Positions 1 to 7,036 of a stretch of DNA of 8,621 bases are shown piece by piece. The number at the start of each line of letters is the position of its first letter. Within the stretch, counting starts at the first letter, position 1. The stretch covers positions 1 to 8,621 of the forward strand of contig DAOWOO010000038.1 of NCBI GenBank assembly GCA_030642025.1, given 5' to 3'. Under the pieces are notes generated by a model. It was given only the letters and a program-made list of their open reading frames with translations. It ran no database searches and was not told the DNA's origin. The position numbers and the translations under genes were made by a program. The DNA comes from Candidatus Zixiibacteriota bacterium. Its GTDB lineage: Bacteria > Zixibacteria > MSB-5A5 > GN15 > PGXB01.

Positions 1-6
1 ACCGGT

Positions 7-1020
7 TTATTTTCGTCCGAACCTGATTTCGAGCTCATTTTTCGTAATCTTCAGAAAGGTTGGTCGGCCGTGAGGACAGGAATGCCGGTTTTCGGTTCGG
101 CATAATTGTGTTAGTAAAGCCCTGGCTTCTGTTTCCGTAATCCGGTCGCCCGCCATCACAGCCGCACGGCAGGCTACTGTCTGCGCTATAGCCTTGGTCA
201 GTTCCTGCCCGGCCCGGCATTTATCATGCACGTCGGCGATTATTTCCTTAAACACCTTTTCGGGAGACTGTTTTGATAAAACAGACGGTACTGCCGTGAG
301 CAAAACGGCGCGCGGTCCAAATCGTTCAACAACAAACCCGATTGCTTTCAGCTCCTCAATTGCTTCTTCATACAGAGAGTATTCATCGGCGGCCAGTTCG
401 AGATTAACCGGAAACAAAAGATTCTGAGATGTCGCCCTGCCTGATTCCAGAGATTTTAGGCCGGATTCATACAGTATCCGCTCATGCGCCGCATGCTGAT
501 CGATAATAAACAGCTTGTCATTTATCGAGAACAGCAGGTACAACCCGGCAAACTGTCCCAGATAAAGGGCCGAGTCAACATCGAGTTCATCAGCGCTATC
601 CGACCTCTGAGCCGGCATCGGCCGAGGTGGCTGAATATCATCGGGAATCGTGTCCGGTTTTATCGTTGAGGTAGGATCCCCCGGTTTCGTATCAGGACGA
701 TACAATTCCTTAAGAACCGTCTGATCGACGGCTGATGGTTTATTCGACCGGAATGAAGTTACATCCGCGGCCGCCCGATCAACAGTCATGTTTTGGGTTG
801 GTGACTCCGCCTGCGGTGACAGATGAGGTGTAGGTAAAACGCCGGATTCCCGAAGCGATCTTTTGACAGCATGATGCAATATATCGTGAATCTTTCGCTC
901 ATCCGACAACCGCACTTCGGCCTTGGTGGGATGAACATTGACATCGACACTGGATGGATCGACCGTCAGGAATACCGCCCCGACCGGATAACGGCCCCGT
1001 TCGAGAAGCTCGGCATATCC
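7..1020 (-). CDS. mutL: MutL, C-terminal part (frameshifted 3' fragment)
   Basis: This is the downstream part of mutL, in a different frame from its N-terminal half. Homology resumes at the GGATAT codons (1020-1015) with GYAELLERGRYPVGAV and continues through the hallmark VDVNVHPTKAEVRL. With one base restored, the protein would be 617 residues, the usual MutL length. A low-complexity, Pro/Ser/Asp-rich linker (restored residues about 340-430) joins the ATPase region to the C-terminal dimerisation/endonuclease domain. That domain has DQHAAHERILYE (about 454-465), which fits the metal-binding DQHA-x2-E-x4-E motif of nicking MutL proteins. It also has ACRAAVMAGD (about 563-572) and CPHGRP (about 595-600). 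From family knowledge, this MutL nicks DNA itself and needs no MutH. The fragment has no start of its own; the GTG at 915 lies inside the conserved region. It ends with TAA. Identity is certain; whether it is expressed is doubtful. Confidence 0.93.
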   Translation of the reverse strand, partial: GYAELLERGRYPVGAVFLTVDPSSVDVNVHPTKAEVRLSDERKIHDILHHAVKRSLRESGVLPTPHLSPQAESPTQNMTVDRAAADVTSFRSNKPSAVDQTVLKELYRPDTKPGDPTSTIKPDTIPDDIQPPRPMPAQRSDSADELDVDSALYLGQFAGLYLLFSINDKLFIIDQHAAHERILYESGLKSLESGRATSQNLLFPVNLELAADEYSLYEEAIEELKAIGFVVERFGPRAVLLTAVPSVLSKQSPEKVFKEIIADVHDKCRAGQELTKAIAQTVACRAAVMAGDRITETEARALLTQLCRTENRHSCPHGRPTFLKITKNELEIRFGRK

Positions 1021-1859
1021 AGAGGTACACCATGCACCAAGGCCTGCGATTTAATATACCGGCGGTTTATAAACAAATATAGTCCCTGCTGATTCCTGCG
1101 GCAATACAACGGATAACTGAGAAACGCTTCAGCCTTCAAGCCGGAAACCTCTGTCCGCACTTCCAGGAGTTGGTCGGCATCGCCGGATATCAAGAGATCA
1201 GCCACCCGCATTTTCACGGATGAATCCGAATCTGTGAGCGTAAACAATTTCCGGCCGTTAATAGTATAACTGAAACCGACCCCTTCGGCGGCTATCGCCA
1301 GAGCGGTGGCGTTTCGGGTCAGATGCTGCGCCTCGGTAGCTTCGGATTTTAAAAACTTGCGCCGCGCCGGGGTATTGAAAAACAAGTTTTCCACCTCGAT
1401 TTTGGTCCCGACCGGCGATGATACCGGTTTGAGACTCTGAACCACACCCCCTTCGATAATAATCTCGGTCCCTGTTTCCGCTTCTCGGGTTTTGGTGGTC
1501 AGCGTGGTTTTTGAAATAGAGCCGATAGACGGCAGGGCTTCGCCCCGAAAACCGTAACTTAGAAGATTATCCAGATCCCTGAAATCGCCGATCTTGCTGG
1601 TCGCATGGCGCGAGAAGGCGATCTCGACCTGATCGGTCTCAATACCGCAGCCGTTATCGATAATCGTAATACGTTTCGTGCCTGATTTCTCAATAATTAT
1701 CCCAATCCGGGTAGCGTCGGCGTCAAGAGAATTCTCCACCAGTTCTTTCAGGACATTGGCCGGACGGTCGATAACCTCACCGGCGGCGATTTTATTGATA
1801 AGCCGTTCCGGGAGTGGACGAATCCAGCGTTTTTTATTTGTAATTAGATTATTGCTCAT
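966..1859 (-). CDS. mutL: MutL, N-terminal GHKL ATPase part (frameshifted 5' fragment)
   Basis: DNA mismatch repair protein that couples MutS mismatch recognition to strand incision. The GHKL ATPase motifs are all present: KELVEN (38-43, with the catalytic Glu39 and metal-binding Asn43), DNGCGI (68-73), RHATSK (84-89), GFRGEAL (103-109) and, further on, LFFNTPARRKFL. Homology runs to ALVHGV, codons ending at 1026. From there this frame reads non-MutL sequence and stops at TGA (968-966), so the last 20 or so residues are out-of-frame read-through. The ATG at 1859 is preferred because it is the only start after an in-frame TGA (1874-1872) and stands just ahead of IRPLPERLINKIAAGEV. Its upstream Shine-Dalgarno match is weak. 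The ancestral mutS end overlaps this start by 11 nt, which suggests translational coupling. As it stands, the product would be an ATPase domain without the dimerisation/endonuclease domain. Confidence 0.94.
   Translation of the reverse strand: MSNNLITNKKRWIRPLPERLINKIAAGEVIDRPANVLKELVENSLDADATRIGIIIEKSGTKRITIIDNGCGIETDQVEIAFSRHATSKIGDFRDLDNLLSYGFRGEALPSIGSISKTTLTTKTREAETGTEIIIEGGVVQSLKPVSSPVGTKIEVENLFFNTPARRKFLKSEATEAQHLTRNATALAIAAEGVGFSYTINGRKLFTLTDSDSSVKMRVADLLISGDADQLLEVRTEVSGLKAEAFLSYPLYCRRNQQGLYLFINRRYIKSQALVHGVPLDMPSFSNGAVIRSGRYS
1021..1025 (-). other. Apparent single-base deletion (frameshift) in mutL
   Basis: On the coding strand the upstream frame reads CAT GGT GTA (HGV, 1034-1026) and the downstream frame begins GGA TAT GCC (GYA, from 1020). 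Only five bases, CCTCT, lie between them. MutL relatives usually have two residues (six bases) between HGV and GY, so one missing base explains the break. There is no homopolymer and no X XXY YYZ slippery heptamer at the site. Confidence 0.85.
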
Positions 1860-1905
1860 CCAGTTTCTCTTTCAGTCTGCTCAATATACGAAACGCTTCT
1901 ATCGG
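1849..1905 (-). pseudogene. Untranslated remnant of the MutS C-terminal helix beyond the in-frame TGA
   Basis: Directly after the mutS TGA and in the same frame, the sequence reads PIEAFRILSRLKEKLDEQ and then TAA (1851-1849). MutS proteins commonly end with a stretch like D-x-N-N-L-(T/S)-P-x-E-A-L-x-x-L-x-x-L-K, so GIDINNI-stop-PIEAFRILSRLK fits with one Thr/Ser codon turned into TGA. A TCA serine codon becomes TGA by a single C-to-G change. The restored end overlaps the mutL start (1859) by 11 nt. The last helices of MutS contribute to dimer stability, so loss may weaken rather than abolish function (inference). Confidence 0.82.
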
Positions 1906-4458
1906 TCAGATATTGTTTATGTCAATACCCTTCAACTCTTCCTCAACCGGACTTGGCGCCGGGTCAAACAGCGACCGCTGGTTGATACTCTTATGAATTC
2001 CCCTGGCCAGTTCGGATTGTGAAAAACGCCCTGATTCCAGAAGACTTAATAATTCCTTTGAACGGTTTATTGTTTTTCTTGGAATACCGGCCAGTCGGGC
2101 TACTTCGATACCATAGGAATCGTCGCACCCGCCGGTAATAATCTTATGAAGAAAAACAACCTGATCTTCCCACCGTTTGACGGCGACCTGGCAATTGAAT
2201 ATCCGATCATAGAGCGCGGCCAGACCGGTCAATTCATGATAATGGGTGGCAAAAATCGTTTTGGCCCCGGCTTCTTCTTTAATATATTCAACCACCGACC
2301 AGGCAATCGAAAGACCGTCGAATGTGGAAGTTCCCCGTCCGACTTCATCAAGAAGTATTAACGACCTCTCCCCGGCGTTGTGAAGTATATTCGAGGTTTC
2401 AATCATCTCCACCAGGAAAGTGGACTGACCGCGGGCAAGATTGTCGATAGCGCCGACCCGCGTAAAAACGCGGTCAATCAAACCTATACGAGCCGAATCG
2501 GCCGGAACAAACGAGCCTATCTGGGCCAGAATGACAATCAGCCCGATCTGCCTGAGATAGGTTGATTTGCCGGACATGTTGGGACCGGTCAGAATCATAA
2601 TCTGCCAGTGATCCGATGACAGGGTCAGGTCATTGGCAATGAAACTTCCCGGCGGGAGTATATCCTCGATTACCGGATGCCGTCCCCCGGAAATCTCAAT
2701 CTCGCCGGATTCATCAATATCAGGACAGCAATAAAGTTTCTCCACCGCCAGGCCGGCCAGCGAAACGATCAGATCAATTTCGGACAGGTAACCGGCGGCC
2801 AGAAGAATATCGGCCATATATTCGGCGGTTTCCTCAACCAGCTCGTTGAACAACCGTTCCTCAAGGGCGAATATTTTCTCCTCGGCGGCCAGGATCAGCT
2901 CTTCTTTTTCCTTTAATTCCTGGGTAATGTACCGTTCGGCATTGACCAGCGTCTGCTTGCGTATGTATGTGTCGGGGACTTTATCCTGATGCGTTTTGGT
3001 AACTTCGATATAGTACCCAAAAACCTTGTTATACCCTACCTTGAGCGATGGAATACCTGTTTTCTCACGTTCGGAATTTTGAAGTGAGGCAATATACTTC
3101 CGGGCCTCGCGGATCGAATCGATCAGCCCATCCAGTTCGGCGGAATAACCACGCCTGAGAACATCACCTTTATTGGCTGTTAACGGAGGTTCATCGACCA
3201 GCGCGGTTTGAATCCTTTCCGCGATTGGATTCAAGTCCGGATACGTGGAGGCCATAGCCTTGAAAATATCGGCGTGCAGTTTCCCGATAATGCCAAACAG
3301 TTCATGGCCGGTTTGAATGGCATCCTTAAGCGAAGCCGTCTGGCGCGGGTTTATCCTGCGCATACCCAGTTTTCCGGCCAGCCGTTCGGTATCCGGCAGT
3401 TTTTTTAGAAGAGACGGCAGTTTTGTGGCGATATCGCGGTTATTATACAATTCCTTCACGCCGGTGCGGCGATAGACAATCGGGCGCAGGGTTTTATACG
3501 GCCTGAGAATGCTTTCTTTCAATCTCCGGGCGCCGCCCGGTGTGATGGTACGATTAACGGCGCTGTACAGCGAATTTTTCTCGGTACTATCGGACAGGCT
3601 ATTTACCAGTTCGAGATTGCGAACGGTGCTGTAATCCAGAAGCATATACTCGTCGGATTCGGCGGCCGCGATTTTGGTCACGTGATCGAGATGGGTGCGG
3701 TTGTTCTCCAGAAGATAACGATATATCGCCCCGGCGGCGGTGAGTCCGAGTTTCATTCCGCCAACCCCGAAACCGTCGAGAGTACTGACCTTAAAAAAGC
3801 CGCATAATTCCCGGATGGCGGTTTTATAGTCAAAATTCCATTCCTCAAACGGCGTGAGATTGTCATCATCCAGTTTTTTTACGATACCGTCCGTATCGTC
3901 ATCCTTGTCGGTATGCCGATAGATAATTTCCCGCGGCGCCAGCAGACGTACCGTCTCGATTATTCTGTCATGCGTACTCTCATCGATAAAGAATCGGCCA
4001 GTGGAAAGATCAATTACCGCCAGCCCGGTATTTTTGGCGGATGAATAGACAGCGGCCAGGTACAGATTCGTCGTCTCTGCAATGGCTCCGTCAATTGTCG
4101 CCGTCCCCGGCGTGAGGATTTCGACGACATCGCGTTTGACAATCCCCTGGGCCTGCCGGGGATCTTCGGTCTGCTCAACAATAACAACCTTTTCTCCGGC
4201 CGAAAGAAGCCGGGCCAGGTATTTATCAGCGCTGTGATACGGCACCCCGGCCAGGGGGATTTTTTCACCATTTTGATGACCCCGCGAGGTCAGTGCGATA
4301 CCGAGAATGGGCGCCGCCTTTACGGCATCGTCGCCGAACATCTCGTAGAAATCACCCATGCGGAAAAACAAAATTTTATCGGGATATTTCGCCTTAATCG
4401 CGCTGTACTGACGCATAAGAGGCGTCATGGAGTTTTTCTGCGACGAGGCTGTCTTCAT
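1906..4458 (-). CDS. mutS: DNA mismatch repair protein MutS (C-terminally shortened by TGA)
   Basis: MutS binds base mismatches and small loops and, as an ATP-driven clamp, recruits MutL. The 850-residue frame has the complete family layout: mismatch-contact motif GDFYE (35-39, Phe37 and Glu39), connector, core/lever and clamp regions, then the ABC-type ATPase. Walker A is GPNMSGKST (625-633), Walker B is LILLDE ending at Glu705 and followed by VGRGTSTFDG, and the conserved ATHYHELT is at 737-744. The ATG overlaps the stop of the SPOR gene as ATGA, implying translational coupling; no strong Shine-Dalgarno precedes it. An internal ATG (Met11, MTPLMRQY) is a less likely start. The frame ends at TGA (1908-1906) just after GIDINNI, yet the next 18 codons still encode typical MutS C-terminal helix. 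The protein is thus about 19 residues short of the expected 869. Identity is certain. Confidence 0.97.
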   Translation of the reverse strand: MKTASSQKNSMTPLMRQYSAIKAKYPDKILFFRMGDFYEMFGDDAVKAAPILGIALTSRGHQNGEKIPLAGVPYHSADKYLARLLSAGEKVVIVEQTEDPRQAQGIVKRDVVEILTPGTATIDGAIAETTNLYLAAVYSSAKNTGLAVIDLSTGRFFIDESTHDRIIETVRLLAPREIIYRHTDKDDDTDGIVKKLDDDNLTPFEEWNFDYKTAIRELCGFFKVSTLDGFGVGGMKLGLTAAGAIYRYLLENNRTHLDHVTKIAAAESDEYMLLDYSTVRNLELVNSLSDSTEKNSLYSAVNRTITPGGARRLKESILRPYKTLRPIVYRRTGVKELYNNRDIATKLPSLLKKLPDTERLAGKLGMRRINPRQTASLKDAIQTGHELFGIIGKLHADIFKAMASTYPDLNPIAERIQTALVDEPPLTANKGDVLRRGYSAELDGLIDSIREARKYIASLQNSEREKTGIPSLKVGYNKVFGYYIEVTKTHQDKVPDTYIRKQTLVNAERYITQELKEKEELILAAEEKIFALEERLFNELVEETAEYMADILLAAGYLSEIDLIVSLAGLAVEKLYCCPDIDESGEIEISGGRHPVIEDILPPGSFIANDLTLSSDHWQIMILTGPNMSGKSTYLRQIGLIVILAQIGSFVPADSARIGLIDRVFTRVGAIDNLARGQSTFLVEMIETSNILHNAGERSLILLDEVGRGTSTFDGLSIAWSVVEYIKEEAGAKTIFATHYHELTGLAALYDRIFNCQVAVKRWEDQVVFLHKIITGGCDDSYGIEVARLAGIPRKTINRSKELLSLLESGRFSQSELARGIHKSINQRSLFDPAPSPVEEELKGIDINNI

Positions 4459-5447
4459 CGCGCGACAACTTGGTAGACTTCTTTTTCGTGGGTTTCAAGG
4501 CGGGCCTTGAACGTCATCGCCTGCTTCGAGGATACAAATCGCCCGACATAAACGACGTAGTATTCTTTTTCGGAGATAGTTTTCTTTTTTACTTCAACCG
4601 GTTTGCCGTACTGTTTCAGCCGATCTTTCAGGCTGTACGCATTACCCTTGACCGAAAAGACCCCGGCCTGAATGGAATAGACAGTGCCGGTTATATGTTC
4701 GGCCTCATAATTGGCCGGTGATTCATTAAGATTGCTGAAACGGTCGATCAGATCATCAAGGCCGACGGCATGAGGGTAGCCCTCTTTCAATATGTTATAG
4801 TACAAAATGGCGTCATCAATCCGTCTCTGCTCCAGAGAATAGTACGACAGCATAAAAAGAGAGGGCGCCGCAACCTCGTCAAATTTGCTCCCGGCCAATT
4901 CCCGGCAGATATTCTGCGCCTTGATATAATCCTTGTGCATATAGTAAGAGACCGCCCGATCCAGGCGACCTGTGGCCCCGATAAGATTTTCCGGGTTTTC
5001 ACGAATCAGATTTCGCCTGATTTTGACGCCTTCCTCGTTTTTCTTCAGTTGACCGAGAGCATGGGCGCATAGACGCTGCATGTCGGCGCGATAGCGGCCA
5101 TCCTCCCAGAACTGCAGATATGCCCGGGCGGTCGATGCCGTTTTTTCAAAATTATCGGCGGCCAGGAAGTACTGCGCCATCCGGTGAATATTATCTTCCA
5201 GGTATTCCGGCGACATTTCCGCCTTGAAGGCGGCTTCGAGAAATTGCATGGATTTTTCCCCGTCGGATTCCAGCAACGCCTGAAAATAAAGGATATTGCC
5301 GTCGCGATGGGCGGCAGTGGCCTCCGCATCGATTTTTCTTTTCGCCTCGGAGAGCCTTCCCTCTTTTACCAGGTCGAGAATATCAGCCGATACCGGCTTT
5401 TATAAAATAAAAACCAGCAATAACAACGAAACGACGATTCGAATCAT
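4455..5447 (-). CDS. Exported TPR/SPOR-domain protein, interrupted by an in-frame TAA in the signal peptide
   Basis: With the TAA at 5402-5400 read through, this is a 330-residue protein. The chosen ATG (5447) has AGGA about six bases upstream and starts the hydrophobic leader MIRIVVSLLLLVFIL; after the stop codon the frame goes on as KPVSADILDLVKEG, with VSA|D a good signal-peptidase I site. Residues about 25-250 are helical and TPR/Sel1-like, with repeated Ala/Tyr/Leu positions as in AVSYYMHKDYIKAQNICREL. The last 76 residues (about 255-330) are a SPOR domain, YSIQAGVF...YYVVYVGRFVSSKQA, a fold known to bind denuded septal peptidoglycan. The role is inferred to be periplasmic, at the cell wall or division site. 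After the TAA the first usable starts are TTG (5276) and ATG (5249), which would give a leaderless protein. The stop overlaps the mutS ATG. SPOR assignment is firm, exact function unknown. Confidence 0.85.
5400..5402 (-). other. Premature TAA inside the SPOR-protein signal peptide
   Basis: The coding strand reads ATT TTA TAA AAG CCG GTA TCG GCT GAT. The hydrophobic core comes before the TAA and a signal-peptidase I-like KPVSA|D comes after it in the same frame, so a single substitution (for example from CAA, TCA, TTA or TAT) explains the stop. No shift of frame is needed. Confidence 0.8.
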
Positions 5448-5469
5448 GACGATCCTGTCCTATCGACAA

Positions 5470-6585
5470 CTAACGGCCCGAAGCAATACCCGGTATGCTT
5501 GCGGTTTCGGAGATTTCGTTATCGGGTCGCAAAGACTGTTCAGCGGTATCCCGGCGGTTCTTTACTATTTCCATCAACTCCAATAGTTTTTCCTGATTTC
5601 CGGTGGCCAGGTATAATCGGGCCAGTTCCAGAAGGGGAAGACTATAATCGGGGTGGCTGTCGACCGCTTTCTGCAGATGCTCGGCGGCGGTCGAATTCTC
5701 GCCTTTTTTCATGTGGTAATCGGCCAGGGCCAGCCGGGCATCGAGATTGGAGGGCGATACCTCCAGTATATCATCACAGACAGCGGAGATATCTCCAAAG
5801 CAACCCAGGTCAAAAAGAGCCTTTTTAATCCTGTTCAATACCCGGTAGGATTCGTCGGGAACCACTCTTACCATGTTTCTCCAGGCGGCCACGGCATCCT
5901 CAAGGCGGTTTTCCATTATGTAAGAATCTCCCAGGGTAACATAGGCGGGAGCGCAGGCCGGGTCCATACCGATTGCCTCTTTAATTAAAAGCCTGGCTTT
6001 GTGGAACGATTTTTTGTCATAAAGCGCCTTGCCCTGGTAATATTTGAATATGGCCAGTCCCTTTTTGGAATGGTCGTGGCCGAGCTTGATAAGCTTTTCC
6101 TTGGTAGCGTAAGCCTTGTCCCATTCGCTTGATTTTAATTGGATCTCCAGGAGTTTTTCATAGGCCGGCCGATCATTGGAATCCAGGGCCAGCAATTCCT
6201 GCAACGTTGAAGTTGCGGAGGTCAGATCATCAAGATCAAAATAATCCTCGGCAATTGCCCGGAGAATCGACTTCTTGTCGGCCGTCGTTAATCCATGCCT
6301 TAAGGTCAGATCGCGGTGCACCTGCAGCGCCTTGTCGGGCTTGCCGTATTTCCTGAGGATTCCGCCGATTCTCAAATAGGCGTCGATATTACTGCTGTCT
6401 TCGGCAACCACATCACGAAACCGGCTGAAAGCCCACTCGTCACGCCCGTCGAGAAGCGCCCGAAGGCCTTCAATATAAGCCCTGGGATCTTTTCCCTTTT
6501 TTACCTTTTTGTACCGATCGTAATACATGTACATCAGCATCAGGGCTATGACCGCCAGAAGAAATATGATAATTATTGTATCCAT
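5470..6585 (-). CDS. lapB: LapB-like membrane-anchored TPR protein lacking the rubredoxin-type domain
   Basis: A 371-residue protein with one N-terminal membrane anchor (about residues 4-22, IIIIFLLAVIALMLMYMYY), a short basic stretch (KKVKKGKD), then TPR repeats over about 35-345. The segment YIEGLRALLDGRDEWAFSRF...AYLRIGGILRKYGKPDKALQVHRDLTLRHGL resembles E. coli LapB (YciM) in both sequence and order. LapB is known to sit on the cytoplasmic side of the inner membrane and to steer FtsH-mediated turnover of LpxC, so controlling LPS synthesis. The preceding gene is LapA-like, as in E. coli, which supports the assignment. E. coli LapB ends in a two-CxxC zinc domain; here the C-terminus (RPDNEISETASIPGIASGR, stop TAG) has no cysteines, and I see none in the other frames. 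The start ATG has a GAGGG site nine bases upstream that overlaps the lapA stop. LapB-like ancestry is likely; the same function is less sure. Confidence 0.8.
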   Translation of the reverse strand: MDTIIIIFLLAVIALMLMYMYYDRYKKVKKGKDPRAYIEGLRALLDGRDEWAFSRFRDVVAEDSSNIDAYLRIGGILRKYGKPDKALQVHRDLTLRHGLTTADKKSILRAIAEDYFDLDDLTSATSTLQELLALDSNDRPAYEKLLEIQLKSSEWDKAYATKEKLIKLGHDHSKKGLAIFKYYQGKALYDKKSFHKARLLIKEAIGMDPACAPAYVTLGDSYIMENRLEDAVAAWRNMVRVVPDESYRVLNRIKKALFDLGCFGDISAVCDDILEVSPSNLDARLALADYHMKKGENSTAAEHLQKAVDSHPDYSLPLLELARLYLATGNQEKLLELMEIVKNRRDTAEQSLRPDNEISETASIPGIASGR

Positions 6586-6597
6586 CTCCAGCTACCC

Positions 6598-6924
6598 TCA
6601 TTCACGCTTTTTGCCGAGCAAATCCTTGGTTTCTTCAATCGGACGGTTCCGCAGAGCGGTCACCTCGGTCACCAGGCCTTTTATCGATTTATTGGCCTCA
6701 CGCAATTGATTTGAAAGTTTCAGGTAAATCGAAATAAACAAAAGCCACGAAACCATGGCACCCAGTATAAACGACCAGAAAACCACCGTGATAACCGGGA
6801 CATCCAGCCGTTTGGCCCACATCAGATCGACATCGACCGTCTGATCCGGCCCGCTATTATACAGAGCGAACCCTACAATTACGGCGATAATTATCAGAAT
6901 CAGAATCGACCGGAAAACCCACAT
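6598..6924 (-). CDS. lapA: LapA-domain (DUF1049-like) inner-membrane protein
   Basis: A 108-residue protein starting MWVFRSILIL. It has two membrane segments (about residues 4-22 and 42-68) joined by a short loop with the NSGPDQTVDVDLMW pattern typical of the family. A charged, probably coiled-coil tail follows (LKLSNQLREANKSIKGLVTEVTALR, about 68-92), then a basic end, LLGKKRE. This matches E. coli LapA (YciS) in size and layout; LapA is encoded just before LapB there, as here. The role in LPS assembly control is inferred from that family. The ATG at 6924 is chosen over the in-frame upstream ATG at 6999 because AAGGAGG lies five to six bases before it, and because the longer form would include the promoter candidate. 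The stop TGA overlaps the next gene's Shine-Dalgarno site; the gap to that gene is 12 nt. Confidence 0.82.
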   Translation of the reverse strand: MWVFRSILILIIIAVIVGFALYNSGPDQTVDVDLMWAKRLDVPVITVVFWSFILGAMVSWLLFISIYLKLSNQLREANKSIKGLVTEVTALRNRPIEETKDLLGKKRE

Positions 6925-6941
6925 ACTTCCTCCTTGGAAGA
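6925..6941 (-). promoter_or_regulatory. Strong ribosome binding site of lapA
   Basis: The coding strand reads CTTCCAAGGAGGAAGT immediately before the ATG at 6924. The full AAGGAGG core with good spacing fixes the lapA start. The same CCAAGGAGGAA string stands before the exported-protein gene at 7696. Confidence 0.8.
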
Positions 6942-6963
6942 TATTATATATTTCAACTGGACG

Positions 6964-6993
6964 ATAATAACAAAATGCCTCCGGCCGAGTCAA
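6964..6993 (-). promoter_or_regulatory. Candidate sigma70-type promoter for the lapA-lapB-SPOR-mutS-mutL run
   Basis: The coding strand has TTGACT (6993-6988, five of six to the -35 consensus), an 18-base spacer, and TATTAT (6969-6964, five of six to the -10 consensus). The predicted start near 6957 leaves about 33 nt before the lapA ATG, with the ribosome site in it. It is the best promoter-like match I found between genes. Which sigma factor this organism uses is unknown. Confidence 0.5.
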
Positions 6994-7007
6994 CACCAAA
7001 TCGGCCG
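6982..7007. repeat. Inverted repeat overlapping the lapA -35 box
   Basis: CGGCCGA (6982-6988) and TCGGCCG (7001-7007) are perfect inverted copies around a 12-base centre that contains most of the TTGACT -35 box. It may be an operator. Read as RNA from upstream it would form a seven-base-pair GC-rich hairpin followed, after a few bases, by CATTTTG, so it could be a weak terminator for the exported-protein gene. CGGCCG is itself a palindrome, which makes chance more likely. Confidence 0.4.
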
Positions 7008-7036
7008 TATGTGATTCTATCCATGATTAAATCAAT

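Noticed and set aside
966..1034. Programmed ribosomal frameshift in mutL
   Set aside because: No slippery heptamer, homopolymer or prfB-like CTT TGA signal is present at the point where homology changes frame.
1906..1908. The mutS TGA as a recoded codon (alternative code or selenocysteine)
   Set aside because: lapA, the DUF362 gene and the SPOR gene all end sensibly at TGA, and long frames contain no other internal TGA. I see no selenocysteine-type hairpin after it, and relatives have Thr/Ser rather than Cys at the position.
4014..4271. Minus-strand frame overlapping mutS at 4014-4271, and similar ones at 35-220, 4787-5002 and 5045-5329
   Set aside because: They are out-of-frame readings of mutL, mutS and the SPOR gene, rich in Arg/Pro as is usual for shifted frames; the main frames carry the conserved motifs.
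5499..6714. Plus-strand open frames opposite the lapB-like and lapA genes (for example 5499-5828, 5653-5988, 6316-6714)
   Set aside because: They lie opposite well-supported genes, have no recognisable motifs or ribosome sites, and show composition expected of antisense shadows.
6925..6999. N-terminally extended lapA starting at 6999
   Set aside because: The extra 25 residues do not look like LapA, they cover the promoter and ribosome-site candidates, and AAGGAGG stands correctly before the ATG at 6924.
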